A DNA stretch of 64,000 nucleotides from Pectobacterium brasiliense (GCF_013449685.1 NZ_JACDSF010000016.1:223417-287416), one strand, 5' to 3'; positions 30,187 through 40,470 are shown, counted from the first letter of the stretch. Numbers and translations are program-made. Notes: generated by a model from the letters alone, not told the origin.

Positions 30187-31374
30187 ATGAATCTTAATAC
30201 CTTACGCTCTTCTGTCTGGCTACTGGCGGCTTTGCTGACCAGCCCTTCACTGATGGCGAACGATATGAACCCTACGATTCAACCCGCGACAGATCAGGCG
30301 GTGACGGATGAAGGACTGCCTTCATTTTATCCGCAGCTTAAACAGCAGATGACCTACACGGATTCCTGGCTATCTGGGCGTTTTACGGATTTTAGCGAGT
30401 GGCAAGCCCAGTCGAGAAAAACCCTGCGTTCGCTGCTTCTGACGCCGGATTCCACCAAAGACTTTGCTCCGCAGGCGATGGAAAAACAGGATCGCGGCAG
30501 CTATACCGCGGAGAAAGTCGCTTTCAACTTGACCGATGAAAGCCGCGTAGACGCGTTGCTCCTGACGCCAAAAAGTGCGGGGCCGCACCCTGCGGTGATC
30601 CTGCTGCACGATCACGGCGCGAAGTTTGATATCGGCAAAGAGAAGATGATTAAGCCGTGGGGCAATGACGCACAGCTCGATTCCGCACAGGCGTGGGCAG
30701 ATAAGTTCTTCACCGGCCGCTTTGTCGGGGATGAACTGGCGAAGCGGGGTTATGTGGTGCTGGCGGTTGATGCGCTAGGTTGGGGATCGCGCGGGCCGAT
30801 CAAATATGAGCAGCAGCAGGCGCTGGCGAGTAATTTATTTAATCTGGGGCGCTCACTCGCGGGTCTGATGGCCTACGAAGACATGCGGGCGACGGACTTT
30901 CTGGCATCGCTTGAACAGGTTGATAAGCAACGTATCGGCGTCGTGGGTTTTTCAATGGGTGCTTATCGTGCCTGGCAGCTCGCCGCGCTGTCCGACAAGG
31001 TAGCGGCAACGGCCGCGGTATCTTGGATTGGTACATATGACGGGTTAATGACGCCGGGAAATAACGTGCTGAGAGGCCAGTCGGCATTCTATATGCTGCA
31101 TCCTGGACTATCGACGCGCTTTGATTTCCCCGATGTGGCGAGTGTCGCCGCGCCAAAACCGATGCTGTTATTTAACGGCGGCAAAGACAAGCTGTTCCCG
31201 ACGAAATCCGTTGAAGATGCCTACGCCAAGATGCATAAGGTGTGGCAATCCCAACGGGCGGACAACAAGCTGCAAACCAAAATCTGGCCTGAGCTGGGGC
31301 ACGTCTTCTATCAGGAACAGCAGGAAGAAGTGTTTCGCTTTCTGGACCAGTGGCTAAAACCTGCATCCCGCTAA
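30187..31374 (+). CDS. Exported alpha/beta hydrolase (dienelactone-hydrolase-like)
   Basis: 395 residues from the second of two adjacent ATGs, chosen because it lies 5 bases from GAGG. A signal peptide is clear: a hydrophobic core followed by SLMA, with cleavage near residue 23. The mature part is an alpha/beta hydrolase: oxyanion segment PAVILLHDHGAKFD, nucleophile elbow GVVGFSMGAYRAWQLAA (Ser near 257), Asp in FNGGKDKLFPT and His in ELGHVFYQEQ. The family contains acetyl-xylan and other carbohydrate esterases, so a periplasmic plant-ester substrate is possible but unproven. It is monocistronic, between MFS and MmgE/PrpD genes. Confidence 0.8.
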   Translation: MNLNTLRSSVWLLAALLTSPSLMANDMNPTIQPATDQAVTDEGLPSFYPQLKQQMTYTDSWLSGRFTDFSEWQAQSRKTLRSLLLTPDSTKDFAPQAMEKQDRGSYTAEKVAFNLTDESRVDALLLTPKSAGPHPAVILLHDHGAKFDIGKEKMIKPWGNDAQLDSAQAWADKFFTGRFVGDELAKRGYVVLAVDALGWGSRGPIKYEQQQALASNLFNLGRSLAGLMAYEDMRATDFLASLEQVDKQRIGVVGFSMGAYRAWQLAALSDKVAATAAVSWIGTYDGLMTPGNNVLRGQSAFYMLHPGLSTRFDFPDVASVAAPKPMLLFNGGKDKLFPTKSVEDAYAKMHKVWQSQRADNKLQTKIWPELGHVFYQEQQEEVFRFLDQWLKPASR

Positions 31375-31403
31375 AACCAGTACCTTATTAAAACAGTACC
31401 TTG

Positions 31404-32732
31404 TTAAAACAACAGCCCAAGCAAATAGCGTAGATCGCCTTCTTGCCGTAATGCGCAGCGGTCGGCGATCTTGCTGCTGTCGAGATGCGCCAGCGAACCG
31501 ATTGTTTGCCGCAGCTTGGCACGGAGATCGGTGGGGCGCGCCGAGGTTTCCTGACGTGTGGTGCGCTGGATTAGCGTGCTGCCGTTACGCAGGTGCAGCG
31601 TAACCTCATGAAAGCGCGCCTCTGGGTCAAGCTCATCGGGTGGCGCGGTTTCATCGGCGCGGCGTATGACGCGGTTCGCCAGCGCGGAGATCGTGGTTTC
31701 AACCGGAGCTTCTGAAAAATGAGCCAGCTTTAGCTCCCCTTCAATCAGTGCCGCCGCAATCACATATTCCAGACTGAACCGGGCTTCTACGCCGTTTGTC
31801 GCGTTACGGATAAAGGGAGCAACATCGCCGCCCGGTGGGAAAGTCACCGTGATCTGTTCGATGGCATCGGCCAGATCGGCATTTACACCATTCTGCTTGT
31901 GCCACCGTTCCCGCAGGGCAAAAGCCGCCTCGGCAGCGCTGTGGGTGCCGCCACAGGTTGGGTAGCGCTTGAACTCCAGACCAGGAGACAGCATGCGCCA
32001 CGGCGCGCCCCAGTTTTCAACCAGCAGCTCCGGCTGCTGTTTTTGATCGCCGTGCGCCGCAAGAAAGGCGTCAATCACCTGCTGTTCGTTGCCCTCGAAG
32101 CCCGCTAAGCCCAGCTTGACGGCGGTTAGCCCCGCTCTGGCGGAAAGCCCAGCATGTAGTGGTTTGACCGCTGAACCAAACTGCGCCCGCAGCCCTGCGG
32201 CCTGTGTGGCGGCAAGACCAAGAATGGTTTGCGTCTGTTCTAGCGAAGCACCAGCCAGACGTGCAGCAGCGGCAGCGGCGGCGATAGCGCCGAGCGTCGC
32301 CGTGTTGTGGTAGCCGAGACTGTAATGACGCGGACCGCATGCCAGCCCGATTCTGCCTGCGGCTTCCACACCGATCACATACGCCGTCAAAAATGCCTCT
32401 TCCGTGACGGAGGGATCTTCTGCAGCCAGAGCAAACAGGGCAGGCAGAATGACAGTGCTGGGGTGGCCGCGAAACGCCGGATGGTAATCGTCAAAATCCA
32501 ATACGTGACCGGCATAACCCAGAATCAAGCTACGCGTCAGGCTGTCCGTGCCGCTGAAGACCTGCTTTAACGGCGCAAGCCCGCTATCGGCAATCGCACC
32601 CTGTACGATGGGAAGTGCGGTGGAAACGAAGTCAGTCACCCCGTTACGGGCGGCCTCTAGCGCTTCTCGATGAGGTTCGCTATGGATGATGTGGTGGGCA
32701 AGCGTTGCGGTGATATCAGTCTGATTGGTCAT
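31404..32732 (-). CDS. MmgE/PrpD family protein
   Basis: 442 residues with the full MmgE/PrpD two-domain fold. The helical N-terminal part has ILGYAGHVLDFDDYHPAFRG, HPSTVILPALFALAAED, LGYHNTATLGAIAAAAAAAR and LGLAATQAAGLRAQFGS. The second domain contains GLEFKRYPTCGGTHSAAEAA. The family includes 2-methylcitrate dehydratase, cis-aconitate decarboxylase and iminodisuccinate epimerase; without prp genes nearby it is not likely to be PrpD itself. The ribosome site is weak. No operon partner; the substrate cannot be told from context. Confidence 0.8.
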   Translation of the reverse strand: MTNQTDITATLAHHIIHSEPHREALEAARNGVTDFVSTALPIVQGAIADSGLAPLKQVFSGTDSLTRSLILGYAGHVLDFDDYHPAFRGHPSTVILPALFALAAEDPSVTEEAFLTAYVIGVEAAGRIGLACGPRHYSLGYHNTATLGAIAAAAAAARLAGASLEQTQTILGLAATQAAGLRAQFGSAVKPLHAGLSARAGLTAVKLGLAGFEGNEQQVIDAFLAAHGDQKQQPELLVENWGAPWRMLSPGLEFKRYPTCGGTHSAAEAAFALRERWHKQNGVNADLADAIEQITVTFPPGGDVAPFIRNATNGVEARFSLEYVIAAALIEGELKLAHFSEAPVETTISALANRVIRRADETAPPDELDPEARFHEVTLHLRNGSTLIQRTTRQETSARPTDLRAKLRQTIGSLAHLDSSKIADRCALRQEGDLRYLLGLLF

Positions 32733-32790
32733 GGATAGTCGTGTGCTGGCGGAAAAATACTAATTTACTGCGCATTGCTGAAGAGCAATT

Positions 32791-32827
32791 AATAACCAAA
32801 CGGAATAACAAATTCCATTTGGTTATT
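32791..32827. repeat. 16-base inverted repeat between AraC and MmgE/PrpD genes
   Basis: AATAACCAAACGGAAT (32791-32806) and ATTCCATTTGGTTATT (32812-32827) pair at 15 of 16 positions around AACAA. It lies in the gap between two minus-strand genes, so it may be the end of the AraC transcript or an operator for the MmgE/PrpD gene. Confidence 0.6.
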
Positions 32828-32839
32828 ATTGATTGAAGA

Positions 32840-33823
32840 TCAGAAGCGGTCTTTTAGCTGCCCCGGCGTGATACCGAATGCACGGCGCAGAGCGGTGGCA
32901 AAGTTGGCGGGGCTGTTGTAACCGGCGATGCTGGCGGCTTGGGCAATACCGATCCCGTCTTTCTGCAAGGCCAGCATAGCGCGCTGCAAACGGCAGTTAC
33001 GCAGGTATTCAAACACGCTCATATTGAACGTCTGACGAAAATGGCGCTGTAGCGTGCTTTCACTCATGTTGACGCTTTTAGCGATTTCACTCATCGAAAG
33101 ATGGTCGGCGCTGCCGCTTTCCAGCATATCTCTGACCTGTTGAATGCGATGGTAGCTGCGCAGGGTAACACCGCTGCTTTTTTCCTGCGCGACGCTGGCG
33201 GTCAATGAAGTAAACGCCTCGATAATCAGGCTCATACACTGCATTTCCAGATACAGGCGCTGGAGCGGCGTTTGACAAGGTTCGGCATCCAGCGTTTGTA
33301 AAGCAATCGCCAGCGCCTGCCGGGACGGTGTCCACAGGTGTGTCGCCAGATGGGTCTGCGTGAAATCGTGGATAGCCTGCCAGTCGCCAACGGTGTCCAT
33401 CATATTGCCGTACAGCCATTCCCTGTTGAACGTCAGCGTAATCGTTCGCTCATATTCATCGCGCTTGCCGATGCGGGTAAACATCGTCGGCTCCGTCAGC
33501 GCAATCAGCGAGGCGGGCTGCTTCTCTCCCAGATGCAGTTCCTGATGACCAAAGGAGATGTGTGCATTGCCACTTACCACGATGGCCAGCTTGATTGCGT
33601 CATCCAGCAGGTTTTGGGTTTTCATGTTGTGGCGATTAATCACATCCGCGGTATGCAGGATCAGATGAGGATTGAGCTGCACGACAGTGAACGACCCGAA
33701 TAGCACCGGCGTGTTATCGATCAGCCGGGGGCCGATAAAACGGTAATTATTCGCGACCAGACTCGATTGCTGAACGATGTGATCTTTATAGATCGGCTTT
33801 GATGACTGAGTGAAGCTGCGCAC
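32840..33823 (-). CDS. AraC-family regulator (PchR-like)
   Basis: 327 residues from GTG 33823, chosen because AGGTAGG lies 6-7 bases upstream; the frame is open to 33973 but the extra 50 codons look non-coding. The N-terminal sensing part is followed by a C-terminal AraC/XylS double helix-turn-helix: MSEIAKSVNMSESTLQRHFR, then QTFNMSVFEYLRNCRLQRAM and IAQAASIAGYNSPANFATAL. Divergent from a FepA-like receptor with a Fur-like site between, as for PchR-type regulators activated by an imported ferric siderophore. That role is inferred. Confidence 0.8.
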   Translation of the reverse strand: MRSFTQSSKPIYKDHIVQQSSLVANNYRFIGPRLIDNTPVLFGSFTVVQLNPHLILHTADVINRHNMKTQNLLDDAIKLAIVVSGNAHISFGHQELHLGEKQPASLIALTEPTMFTRIGKRDEYERTITLTFNREWLYGNMMDTVGDWQAIHDFTQTHLATHLWTPSRQALAIALQTLDAEPCQTPLQRLYLEMQCMSLIIEAFTSLTASVAQEKSSGVTLRSYHRIQQVRDMLESGSADHLSMSEIAKSVNMSESTLQRHFRQTFNMSVFEYLRNCRLQRAMLALQKDGIGIAQAASIAGYNSPANFATALRRAFGITPGQLKDRF

Positions 33824-33949
33824 GTGATTACCTACCTGATTAAACCCTTCGACCTGCGCCTTCCATTTTGATGCTTTGGCAAAACATTTTGCTGCTAGAG
33901 CAAACCCCGTCCTGAATGACAAATGTAACAATGACCGCGCCAAAATGGT

Positions 33950-33968
33950 AATGCAAATACTTCTCAAT
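33950..33968. promoter_or_regulatory. Candidate Fur box upstream of the siderophore receptor
   Basis: The minus-strand reading ATTGAGAAGTATTTGCATT agrees at 14 of 19 positions with an AATGAGAATGATTATCATT-type Fur site. It lies 64 bases before the receptor ATG and 127 before the AraC start, so it could repress both under iron-replete conditions. Confidence 0.45.
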
Positions 33969-34031
33969 AGCATTTTTCGTTGAGGATATCACGGTGCGAG
34001 GCCTCATTTCTTACAGGGCAGGATAATTTTG

Positions 34032-36325
34032 ATGAAACTACCACAATCGCGTCGTTATCTGGCGACGCTCATTGGCGTTAGCTGCGGGATGACGTCGTTT
34101 CTGAGCGCTGCGCAGACCTCGCCTTCAACGGAACCTGCCCCTCAGGTGCAGAATCAGGCCGAAAGTAAAGCATCGGGCGATACGATGGTGGTGACGGCCG
34201 CTGAGCAAACCCGTCAGGCTCCGGGCGTGTCGGTGATTACGGCTGAAGATATCAGTAAACGTCCGCCTGCTAACGATCTGTCCGATCTGATTCGCACCAT
34301 GCCGGGCGTCAACCTATCCGGTAACTCAACCAGCGGCCAGCGCGGTAACAACCGCCAGATCGATATCCGCGGCATGGGACCGGAAAACACACTGATTCTG
34401 GTGGATGGCAAGCCCGTGTCGAGTCGTACAGCTGTGCGTTACGGCTGGCGCGGCGAGCGCGATACCCGTGGTGACACCAACTGGGTGCCTGCTGATATGG
34501 TCGAGCGCATTGAAGTGCTGCGCGGCCCAGCCGCGGCGCGCTATGGCAACGGCGCAGCGGGCGGTGTGGTTAACATCATCACCAAACAGCCGACGCAAGA
34601 ATGGCACGGCACCTGGAATACCTTCCTGAACGCGCCGGAGCATAGTTCAGAAGGCGCAACCAAGCGTACCGATTTCAGCCTGATGGGCGGTCTGACTGAC
34701 AGTCTGAGCTTCCGTCTGTTTGGTAATCTGAACAAAACCCAAGCTGATGCGCGCGATATTAACCAAGGGCATCAGTCCGCACGTGCGGGTAATCAGTCAG
34801 CTTCACTGCCTTCCGGGCGCGAAGGGGTGCGTAATAAAGATATCAACGGCCTGTTGCGTTGGGATATGACCAAGCAGCAGTCGCTGGAATTCGAAGCGGG
34901 TTCCAGCCGTCAGGGCAATATCTATGCGGGCGATTCGCAAAATACCAACACCAACCCGCTTGTCGTGAGTAATTATGGCAAGGAAACCAACCGCATGTAC
35001 CGCCAGAACTTTGCGGTCACGCATCGCGGCTACTGGGACAGCGGCGTCAGTTCTACGTCGTATCTGCAATACGAACGCACGCACAATACCCGTATCCTTG
35101 AAGGACTGTCTGGCGGTTTAGAAGGGATTTTTGATACCACTAATCCGAACCAATATGGCACGATAAAACTGGATAATTTCACTGCGCACAATGAAGTGAA
35201 TATTCCGCTTAATCTCTGGGTCGAGCAGGTACTCACGTTCGGGGTCGAGTGGAACGAGCAGAAGATGACGGATCCGGTTTCGAACACGCAGACGACAACC
35301 GAAGCGGGAAGCGTAGGTTCACTGAGCAGCAGTGGCCGCAGTGAGAAATCCGCCGCTCGTCTGGCTTCCGCTTTCGTGGAAGATAACGTCCAACTGACGG
35401 ACAGTACCATGTTGACGCCGGCGTTACGTGTCGATCATCACAGCACGGCAGGCACCAACTGGAGCCCGTCGCTCAACCTGTCGCAGGAGCTGGGTGACGA
35501 TTACACTCTGAAGTTAGGTATCGCTCGTGCTTACAAAGCGCCGAATCTGTATCAGACTAACGAGAATTATCTCCTCTATAGCCGTGGACAGGGCTGTTCT
35601 GGCGGCACCTCTTGCTACCTGATCGGTAATGAAGACCTGAAGGCGGAAACCAGCCTGAATAAAGAGATTGGTCTGGAGTTTCACCGTGATGGGTTGATCG
35701 CGGGCATCACCTACTTCCACAACGATTACCGTAACAAAATTGAAGCAGGCAACAATGTTATCGGTAAAGCGGTAGGCGGAACCAATGCCCAATATGCTAA
35801 TGCCAACATCTTCCAGTGGGGCAATGTACCGAAAGCCGTTATTCAGGGACTGGAAGGTAACCTGACCGTTCCTGTCACGGAAAGCATCAACTGGCGTAAC
35901 AACCTGACCTGGATGCTGGAATCGAAAAATAAAACCACAGGCGATTATCTGTCGATTACGCCGGAGTTTACCCTGAACTCATCTGTGGACTGGCAGGCAA
36001 CGGAGAACCTTTCCTTCCTGGCCGATGTGACCTGGTATGGTCGCCAGAAGCCGAAGAAATATAACTACAAAGGTGAGCGCGTAACGGGTGCGCAACCAAT
36101 GAGTTAAGCCCTTATGCGCTATTCGGGTTAAGCAGTACCTATAAGTTTAACAAGAACCTGAGCGTGACCGGTGGTGTCGATAACCTGTTTGATAAACGCC
36201 TGTTCCGCGCGGGTAATGCGCAGGATGTGGTGAACAATAACGTGGTTACCATTGCGGGTGCCGGTGCGGCAACCTATAACGAACCGGGACGGACTTTCTT
36301 TGTCAGCGTGAATACGTCGTTCTAA
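34032..36325 (+). pseudogene. FepA-like TonB-dependent siderophore receptor, frameshifted near the 3' end
   Basis: Outer-membrane catecholate-type siderophore receptor. ATG 34032 begins a signal peptide, then TonB box DTMVVTA, a plug domain (VRYGWRGERDTRGDTNWVPA, IEVLRGPAAARYGNGAAGGV) and a 22-strand barrel most like FepA/PfeA. The frame stops at 36105-36107, just after YKGERVTGAQ. Reading on one base shifted from 36098 gives NELSPYALFGLSSTY through TGGVDNLFDKRLFRAGNAQD to PGRTFFVSVNTSF and TAA at 36323-36325, an exact FepA-like ending. One base seems missing near 36096. As read, the protein lacks about 75 residues including the C-terminal Phe needed for barrel assembly, so it is probably inactive unless this is a sequencing error. 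Confidence 0.9.
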
Positions 36326-36352
36326 GTTTTATCTCCGTCATACTGAATCGCG

Positions 36353-36387
36353 AACGCCACGGTGCCATTGTGCCGTGGCGTTTTTTT
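36353..36387 (+). terminator. Terminator after the siderophore receptor
   Basis: CGCCACGG (36355-36362) pairs with CCGTGGCG (36373-36380), followed by T7. It lies 28 bases after the restored receptor stop, not after the premature one, which supports the frameshift reading. Confidence 0.88.
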
Positions 36388-36397
36388 ATTGCAGTTA

Positions 36398-36709
36398 TCA
36401 GGGACAGAAAATGCCTTTTAAGGTGGCGACGATTTTTTCCACGTCCTGATTTTCGATGCGGTAGTACAGCGTTTGTGATTCGCGCCGATAGCTAATCAAC
36501 CCTTCTTCACGCATTTTTGCCAGATGCTGCGAGAGGGCAGACTGGCTCAGCGGGATGTGTTCAAGCAGCGTACCAACCGACATTTCACCGTGCTCGATAA
36601 GCAGACAAAGCACTAGTAGCCTGTTCTCGTTGCCAATCGCGCGCAGCATAGCCGCTGCTTTTGCTGCACCGTCCTGCATGAATTCTCGATCCGAATCGCT
36701 TAACGTCAT
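36398..36709 (-). CDS. ArsR-family repressor (YgaV/BigR-like)
   Basis: 103 residues from ATG 36709 (MTLSDSDREFMQD), which has GGTAGGA just upstream; an ATG six codons earlier lacks a ribosome site. Winged helix-turn-helix: LRAIGNENRLLVLCLLIEHG, LLEHIPLSQSALSQHLAKMR and a wing ISYRRESQTLYYRI. The end LKGIFCP and the Cys in LVLCLL match the two reactive cysteines of the sulfide-sensing YgaV/BigR group, which form a disulfide or polysulfide on induction. No rhodanese or sulfide-oxidising partner is next to it, so its targets are elsewhere or it acts alone. Confidence 0.8.
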   Translation of the reverse strand: MTLSDSDREFMQDGAAKAAAMLRAIGNENRLLVLCLLIEHGEMSVGTLLEHIPLSQSALSQHLAKMREEGLISYRRESQTLYYRIENQDVEKIVATLKGIFCP

Positions 36710-36732
36710 GTTCCTACCATCCTGCATAACTG

Positions 36733-36743
36733 ACTAATTTAGT
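36733..36743. promoter_or_regulatory. Candidate operator of the ArsR-family gene
   Basis: ACTAA-T-TTAGT is a perfect palindrome 24 bases upstream of the ArsR start, where an autorepressor would bind. Confidence 0.35.
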
Positions 36744-37188
36744 GATACCTAATATATTGAGCTTATCATATCCTCGGCTTCGAGCGAGATAGTGTTCCGT
36801 ACCCGCCACATTCACTTTTCCCGACTCTATTTCGAACATTCTGATTATCGCTACGCCATCAAACGATGATTAATCGCGCTATGTTGTTAAAAACTTACCT
36901 ATTATGTGGTTAACTCAGCATAGTTAGTGTGTGCCGTCAGGGACATGCTATTCTGCTGATGTCGGCATTTTTCAGCGATAATGAAATTGGGCACATAGCA
37001 TAGTTGAATAAAAATTAATGTTGCTATTATGTGAACGAATTAACAATCAATTCAAATCCTGATATGCTGACGAGGCTGGACCGGACACTCTACTACCTTA
37101 CATCCACACGCTGACACCCAGGCATGGACACCACAATTGGGAACAAGAGCGCCGGCATAATGAAGACAATGAGAGCGAGGAGAACGTC
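36744..37188 (+). other. acnB upstream region
   Basis: About 445 bases with no supported gene. AT-rich sequence (36840-37080) must hold the acnB promoter; the final 40 bases are purine-rich and end in the ribosome site GAGGAGAA. I see no clear CRP, ArcA or Fur site. Confidence 0.4.
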
Positions 37189-39786
37189 GTGCTAGAAGAA
37201 TATCGTAAGCACGTAGCCGAGCGGGCTGCGCAGGGGATTGTTCCTAAACCGTTAGATGCCACGCAGATGGCCGCGCTGGTTGAGTCACTCAAGAATCCCC
37301 CGGCAGGCGAAGAAGAAGCATTGCTTGATCTGCTGATTAATCGCGTCCCTCCCGGTGTTGATGAAGCCGCCTATGTGAAGGCCGGTTTTTTGGCTGCCGT
37401 CGCTAAAGGCGAAGCCACTTCCCCCTTGGTTAGCCAGGAAAAAGCGGTTGAGCTGCTGGGTACCATGCAGGGTGGGTATAACATCCATCCGCTGATTGAT
37501 GCGTTAGACAACGACAAACTGGCACCGATTGCCGCCGAAGCGCTGTCTCATACGCTGCTGATGTTTGATAACTTCTACGATGTGGAAGAAAAAGCGAAAG
37601 CAGGCAATGCGCACGCCAAGAAAGTGATTCAATCCTGGGCTGATGCCGAGTGGTTCCTGTCCCGCCCGAAACTGGCGGAAAAAATTACCGTTACCGTCTT
37701 TAAAGTCACCGGTGAAACCAACACGGATGACCTGTCTCCGGCGCCTGATGCCTGGTCACGCCCTGACATCCCGCTGCACGCGCTGGCGATGCTGAAAAAC
37801 GCCCGTGAAGGTATCGATCCCGATCAACCTGGCGCCGTGGGCCCGATCAAACAAATCGAAGAACTGAATAAGAAAGGCTTCCCGCTGGCTTACGTCGGCG
37901 ACGTTGTCGGTACCGGTTCGTCGCGTAAATCGGCAACCAACTCCGTACTGTGGTTCATGGGCGAAGATATTCCTTATGTCCCGAACAAACGCGGTGGTGG
38001 TGTGGTACTGGGCGGTAAGATCGCCCCGATCTTCTTCAACACCATGGAAGATGCCGGCGCGCTGCCGATCGAAGTGGATGTGAACGATCTGAATATGGGC
38101 GATGTGATCGACATTTACCCGTATGAAGGCGAAGTACGCCGCCACGACACCAATGAAGTGCTGGCGACGTTTGCGCTGAAGACCGATGTATTGCTGGATG
38201 AAGTGCGTGCCGGTGGCCGTATTCCACTGATCATCGGCCGCGGTCTGACGTCCAAAGCGCGTGAGTCACTGGGCTTGCCGCACAGCGATGTGTTCCGTAT
38301 TTCCAAAGCGGTTGAAGCCAGCAAAAAAGGCTTCTCGCTGGCGCAGAAAATGGTGGGCCGTGCCTGTGGCGTCGCGGGCATTCGCCCTGACGAATACTGC
38401 GAACCGAAGATGACCTCTGTAGGTTCACAGGATACTACCGGGCCGATGACCCGTGATGAGCTGAAAGACCTGGCCTGTCTGGGCTTCTCCGCCGATCTGG
38501 TGATGCAGTCATTCTGTCACACCGCGGCCTATCCGAAGCCGGTTGATGTGACCACGCACCACACGCTGCCTGATTTCATCATGAACCGTGGTGGCGTCTC
38601 ACTGCGTCCGGGCGATGGGGTTATCCACTCCTGGCTGAACCGTATGCTGCTGCCGGATACCGTTGGTACGGGTGGTGACTCCCATACTCGTTTCCCAATC
38701 GGTATTTCTTTCCCTGCGGGCTCCGGTCTGGTGGCGTTTGCTGCCGCGACGGGCGTGATGCCGCTGGATATGCCGGAATCCGTTCTGGTACGTTTCAAAG
38801 GCAAAATGCAGCCGGGCATTACTCTGCGCGATCTGGTTCACGCCATCCCGCTGTATGCCATCAAGCAGGGCCTGCTGACCGTTGAGAAGAAAGGTAAGAA
38901 GAACATCTTCTCCGGTCGTATTCTGGAAATCGAAGGTCTGCCGGATCTGAAAGTCGAGCAGGCGTTTGAACTGACCGACGCCTCGGCGGAACGTTCTGCG
39001 GCTGGCTGTACGATCAAGCTGGATAAAGCGCCGATCATCGAGTATCTGAACTCCAACATCGTGCTGCTGAAGTGGATGATCTCCGAAGGCTACGGCGATC
39101 GCCGTACGCTGGAGCGTCGTATTCAGGGCATGGAAAAATGGTTGGCCGATCCACAACTGCTGGAAGCGGATGCCGATGCCGAGTACGCCGCGGTGATCGA
39201 CATCGATCTGGCTGATATCAAAGAGCCGATCCTGTGTGCGCCAAACGATCCAGACGATGCGCGCTGGTTGTCTGATGTGCAGGGCGAGAAGATTGATGAA
39301 GTCTTCATCGGTTCCTGTATGACCAACATCGGGCACTTCCGTGCGGCAGGTAAACTGCTGGATAGCCACAAAGGCCAGCTGCCGACCCGCCTGTGGGTTG
39401 CGCCGCCGACCAAGATGGATGCGGCACAGCTGACCGAAGAAGGTTACTACAGCGTGTTTGGTAAGAGCGGAGCACGTATCGAGATCCCTGGCTGCTCGCT
39501 GTGTATGGGTAACCAGGCGCGGGTAGCGGATGGTGCGACGGTCGTTTCTACCTCGACGCGTAACTTCCCGAACCGTTTGGGCACCGGTGCCAACGTGTAT
39601 CTGGCGTCTGCTGAGCTGGCTGCGGTCGCTTCTCTGCTGGGTCGCCTGCCGACGTCAGAAGAGTACCAGACCTACATGTCGCAGGTGGATAAAACCGCGC
39701 AGGACACCTATCGCTATCTGAATTTTGACCAGTTAGGTCAATATACCGAGAAAGCCGATGGCGTGATCTTCCAGACGACTGTCTAA
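37189..39786 (+). CDS. acnB: Aconitate hydratase B
   Basis: Main TCA-cycle aconitase (citrate to isocitrate) and also 2-methylisocitrate dehydratase; apo-AcnB binds mRNA. It starts with GTG behind GAGGAGAA and gives [16 protein letters not shown], 865 residues as in E. coli. The N-terminal HEAT-like domain (1-160) is specific to AcnB. The swivel domain contains [16 protein letters not shown]. The 4Fe-4S cysteines lie at about 711, 770 and 773: [13 protein letters not shown] and [14 protein letters not shown]. Substrate residues appear in [20 protein letters not shown]. Monocistronic, with a terminator 27 bases after the stop. Confidence 0.99.
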   Translation: MLEEYRKHVAERAAQGIVPKPLDATQMAALVESLKNPPAGEEEALLDLLINRVPPGVDEAAYVKAGFLAAVAKGEATSPLVSQEKAVELLGTMQGGYNIHPLIDALDNDKLAPIAAEALSHTLLMFDNFYDVEEKAKAGNAHAKKVIQSWADAEWFLSRPKLAEKITVTVFKVTGETNTDDLSPAPDAWSRPDIPLHALAMLKNAREGIDPDQPGAVGPIKQIEELNKKGFPLAYVGDVVGTGSSRKSATNSVLWFMGEDIPYVPNKRGGGVVLGGKIAPIFFNTMEDAGALPIEVDVNDLNMGDVIDIYPYEGEVRRHDTNEVLATFALKTDVLLDEVRAGGRIPLIIGRGLTSKARESLGLPHSDVFRISKAVEASKKGFSLAQKMVGRACGVAGIRPDEYCEPKMTSVGSQDTTGPMTRDELKDLACLGFSADLVMQSFCHTAAYPKPVDVTTHHTLPDFIMNRGGVSLRPGDGVIHSWLNRMLLPDTVGTGGDSHTRFPIGISFPAGSGLVAFAAATGVMPLDMPESVLVRFKGKMQPGITLRDLVHAIPLYAIKQGLLTVEKKGKKNIFSGRILEIEGLPDLKVEQAFELTDASAERSAAGCTIKLDKAPIIEYLNSNIVLLKWMISEGYGDRRTLERRIQGMEKWLADPQLLEADADAEYAAVIDIDLADIKEPILCAPNDPDDARWLSDVQGEKIDEVFIGSCMTNIGHFRAAGKLLDSHKGQLPTRLWVAPPTKMDAAQLTEEGYYSVFGKSGARIEIPGCSLCMGNQARVADGATVVSTSTRNFPNRLGTGANVYLASAELAAVASLLGRLPTSEEYQTYMSQVDKTAQDTYRYLNFDQLGQYTEKADGVIFQTTV

Positions 39787-39812
39787 CTCGCTATAGTTCG
39801 CATCTCTACACC

Positions 39813-39839
39813 GAAGGAGGCCTTGTGCCTCCTTTTTTT
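39813..39839 (+). terminator. Rho-independent terminator after acnB
   Basis: AAGGAGGC (39814-39821) pairs with GCCTCCTT (39827-39834) around a 5-base loop and runs into T7. Confidence 0.88.
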
Positions 39840-39894
39840 CTGCCTGTTTTCATACTTCACGTTGTCTGTTCGCTGGCCATTGGCTGCGGGTATT

Positions 39895-39934
39895 GTGCAT
39901 CTGCAATATCAATGGTGCATCTGCAACATCAAAG
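39895..39934 (+). repeat. 20-base tandem duplication upstream of yacL
   Basis: Two head-to-tail copies of GTGCATCTGCAATATCAATG (39895-39914 and 39915-39934) differ at two or three positions. They lie 77 bases before the yacL start. Probably a recent slippage duplication. Confidence 0.75.
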
Positions 39935-40010
39935 GTGAAGGTGCGTCACGACGGTAGGGCGCATAGGCGACTAAACTGAACAGAAGAAACATCACAGTGA
40001 GGATGGCATC

Positions 40011-40370
40011 ATGGACTATGAATTTTTGCGGGATGTGACGGGCCAGGTCATCGTTCGTATGTCGATGGGACATGAAGCGATCGGGCACTGGTTCAATGAA
40101 GAAGTAAAAGGCCAGCTAACGGTATTGACTGATGTTGAAGAAGCGGCGCGCTCTGTTGCGGGCAGTGAGCGGCAGTGGCGGCGCGTAGGTCATGAATATA
40201 CGCTGTCGCTGGATGAAGAAGAAGTGATGGTGCAGGCAAATCAGCTGTCTTTTACCACGGATGAGCTGGAAGAAGGCATGAGTTATTACGACGAAGAGAG
40301 CCTGTCTTTATGCGGTCTGGATGATTTTCTGACGCTGGTGGAAAAGTACCGCGAGTTCGTCCTGCATTGA
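40011..40370 (+). CDS. yacL: YacL family protein (UPF0231)
   Basis: Small acidic protein of 119 residues (120 in E. coli YacL). [20 protein letters not shown] at the start, [20 protein letters not shown] in the middle and [18 protein letters not shown] near the end are diagnostic of the family. The function is not known. It follows acnB as in E. coli, with its own ribosome site (GAGGATGG) and downstream hairpins. Confidence 0.94.
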
Positions 40371-40380
40371 TGCTTTTTGG

Positions 40381-40414
40381 CAACACGACCGCATTTGGCA
40401 ATGCGATCGTGTTG
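40381..40414 (+). repeat. 15-base hairpin after yacL
   Basis: CAACACGACCGCATT (40381-40395) pairs at 14 of 15 positions with AATGCGATCGTGTTG (40400-40414) around TGGC. No T-tract, so probably an mRNA 3'-end stabiliser. Confidence 0.65.
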
Positions 40415-40434
40415 AGAACACGGTTATGTTGGAC

Positions 40435-40462
40435 ACACCACCCGACAGGCGGGTGGTGTTTT
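40435..40462 (+). terminator. Terminator between yacL and the FSA-like gene
   Basis: ACACCACCCG (40435-40444) and CGGGTGGTGT (40450-40459) form a 10-base perfect stem followed by T4. It separates convergent genes; the A-rich side is weak, so it acts mainly on yacL. Confidence 0.75.
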
Positions 40463-40470
40463 GCCATCAG

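Noticed and set aside
31404..32732. 2-methylcitrate dehydratase PrpD
   Set aside because: Only the superfamily is supported; no prpB, prpC or prpR genes are nearby.
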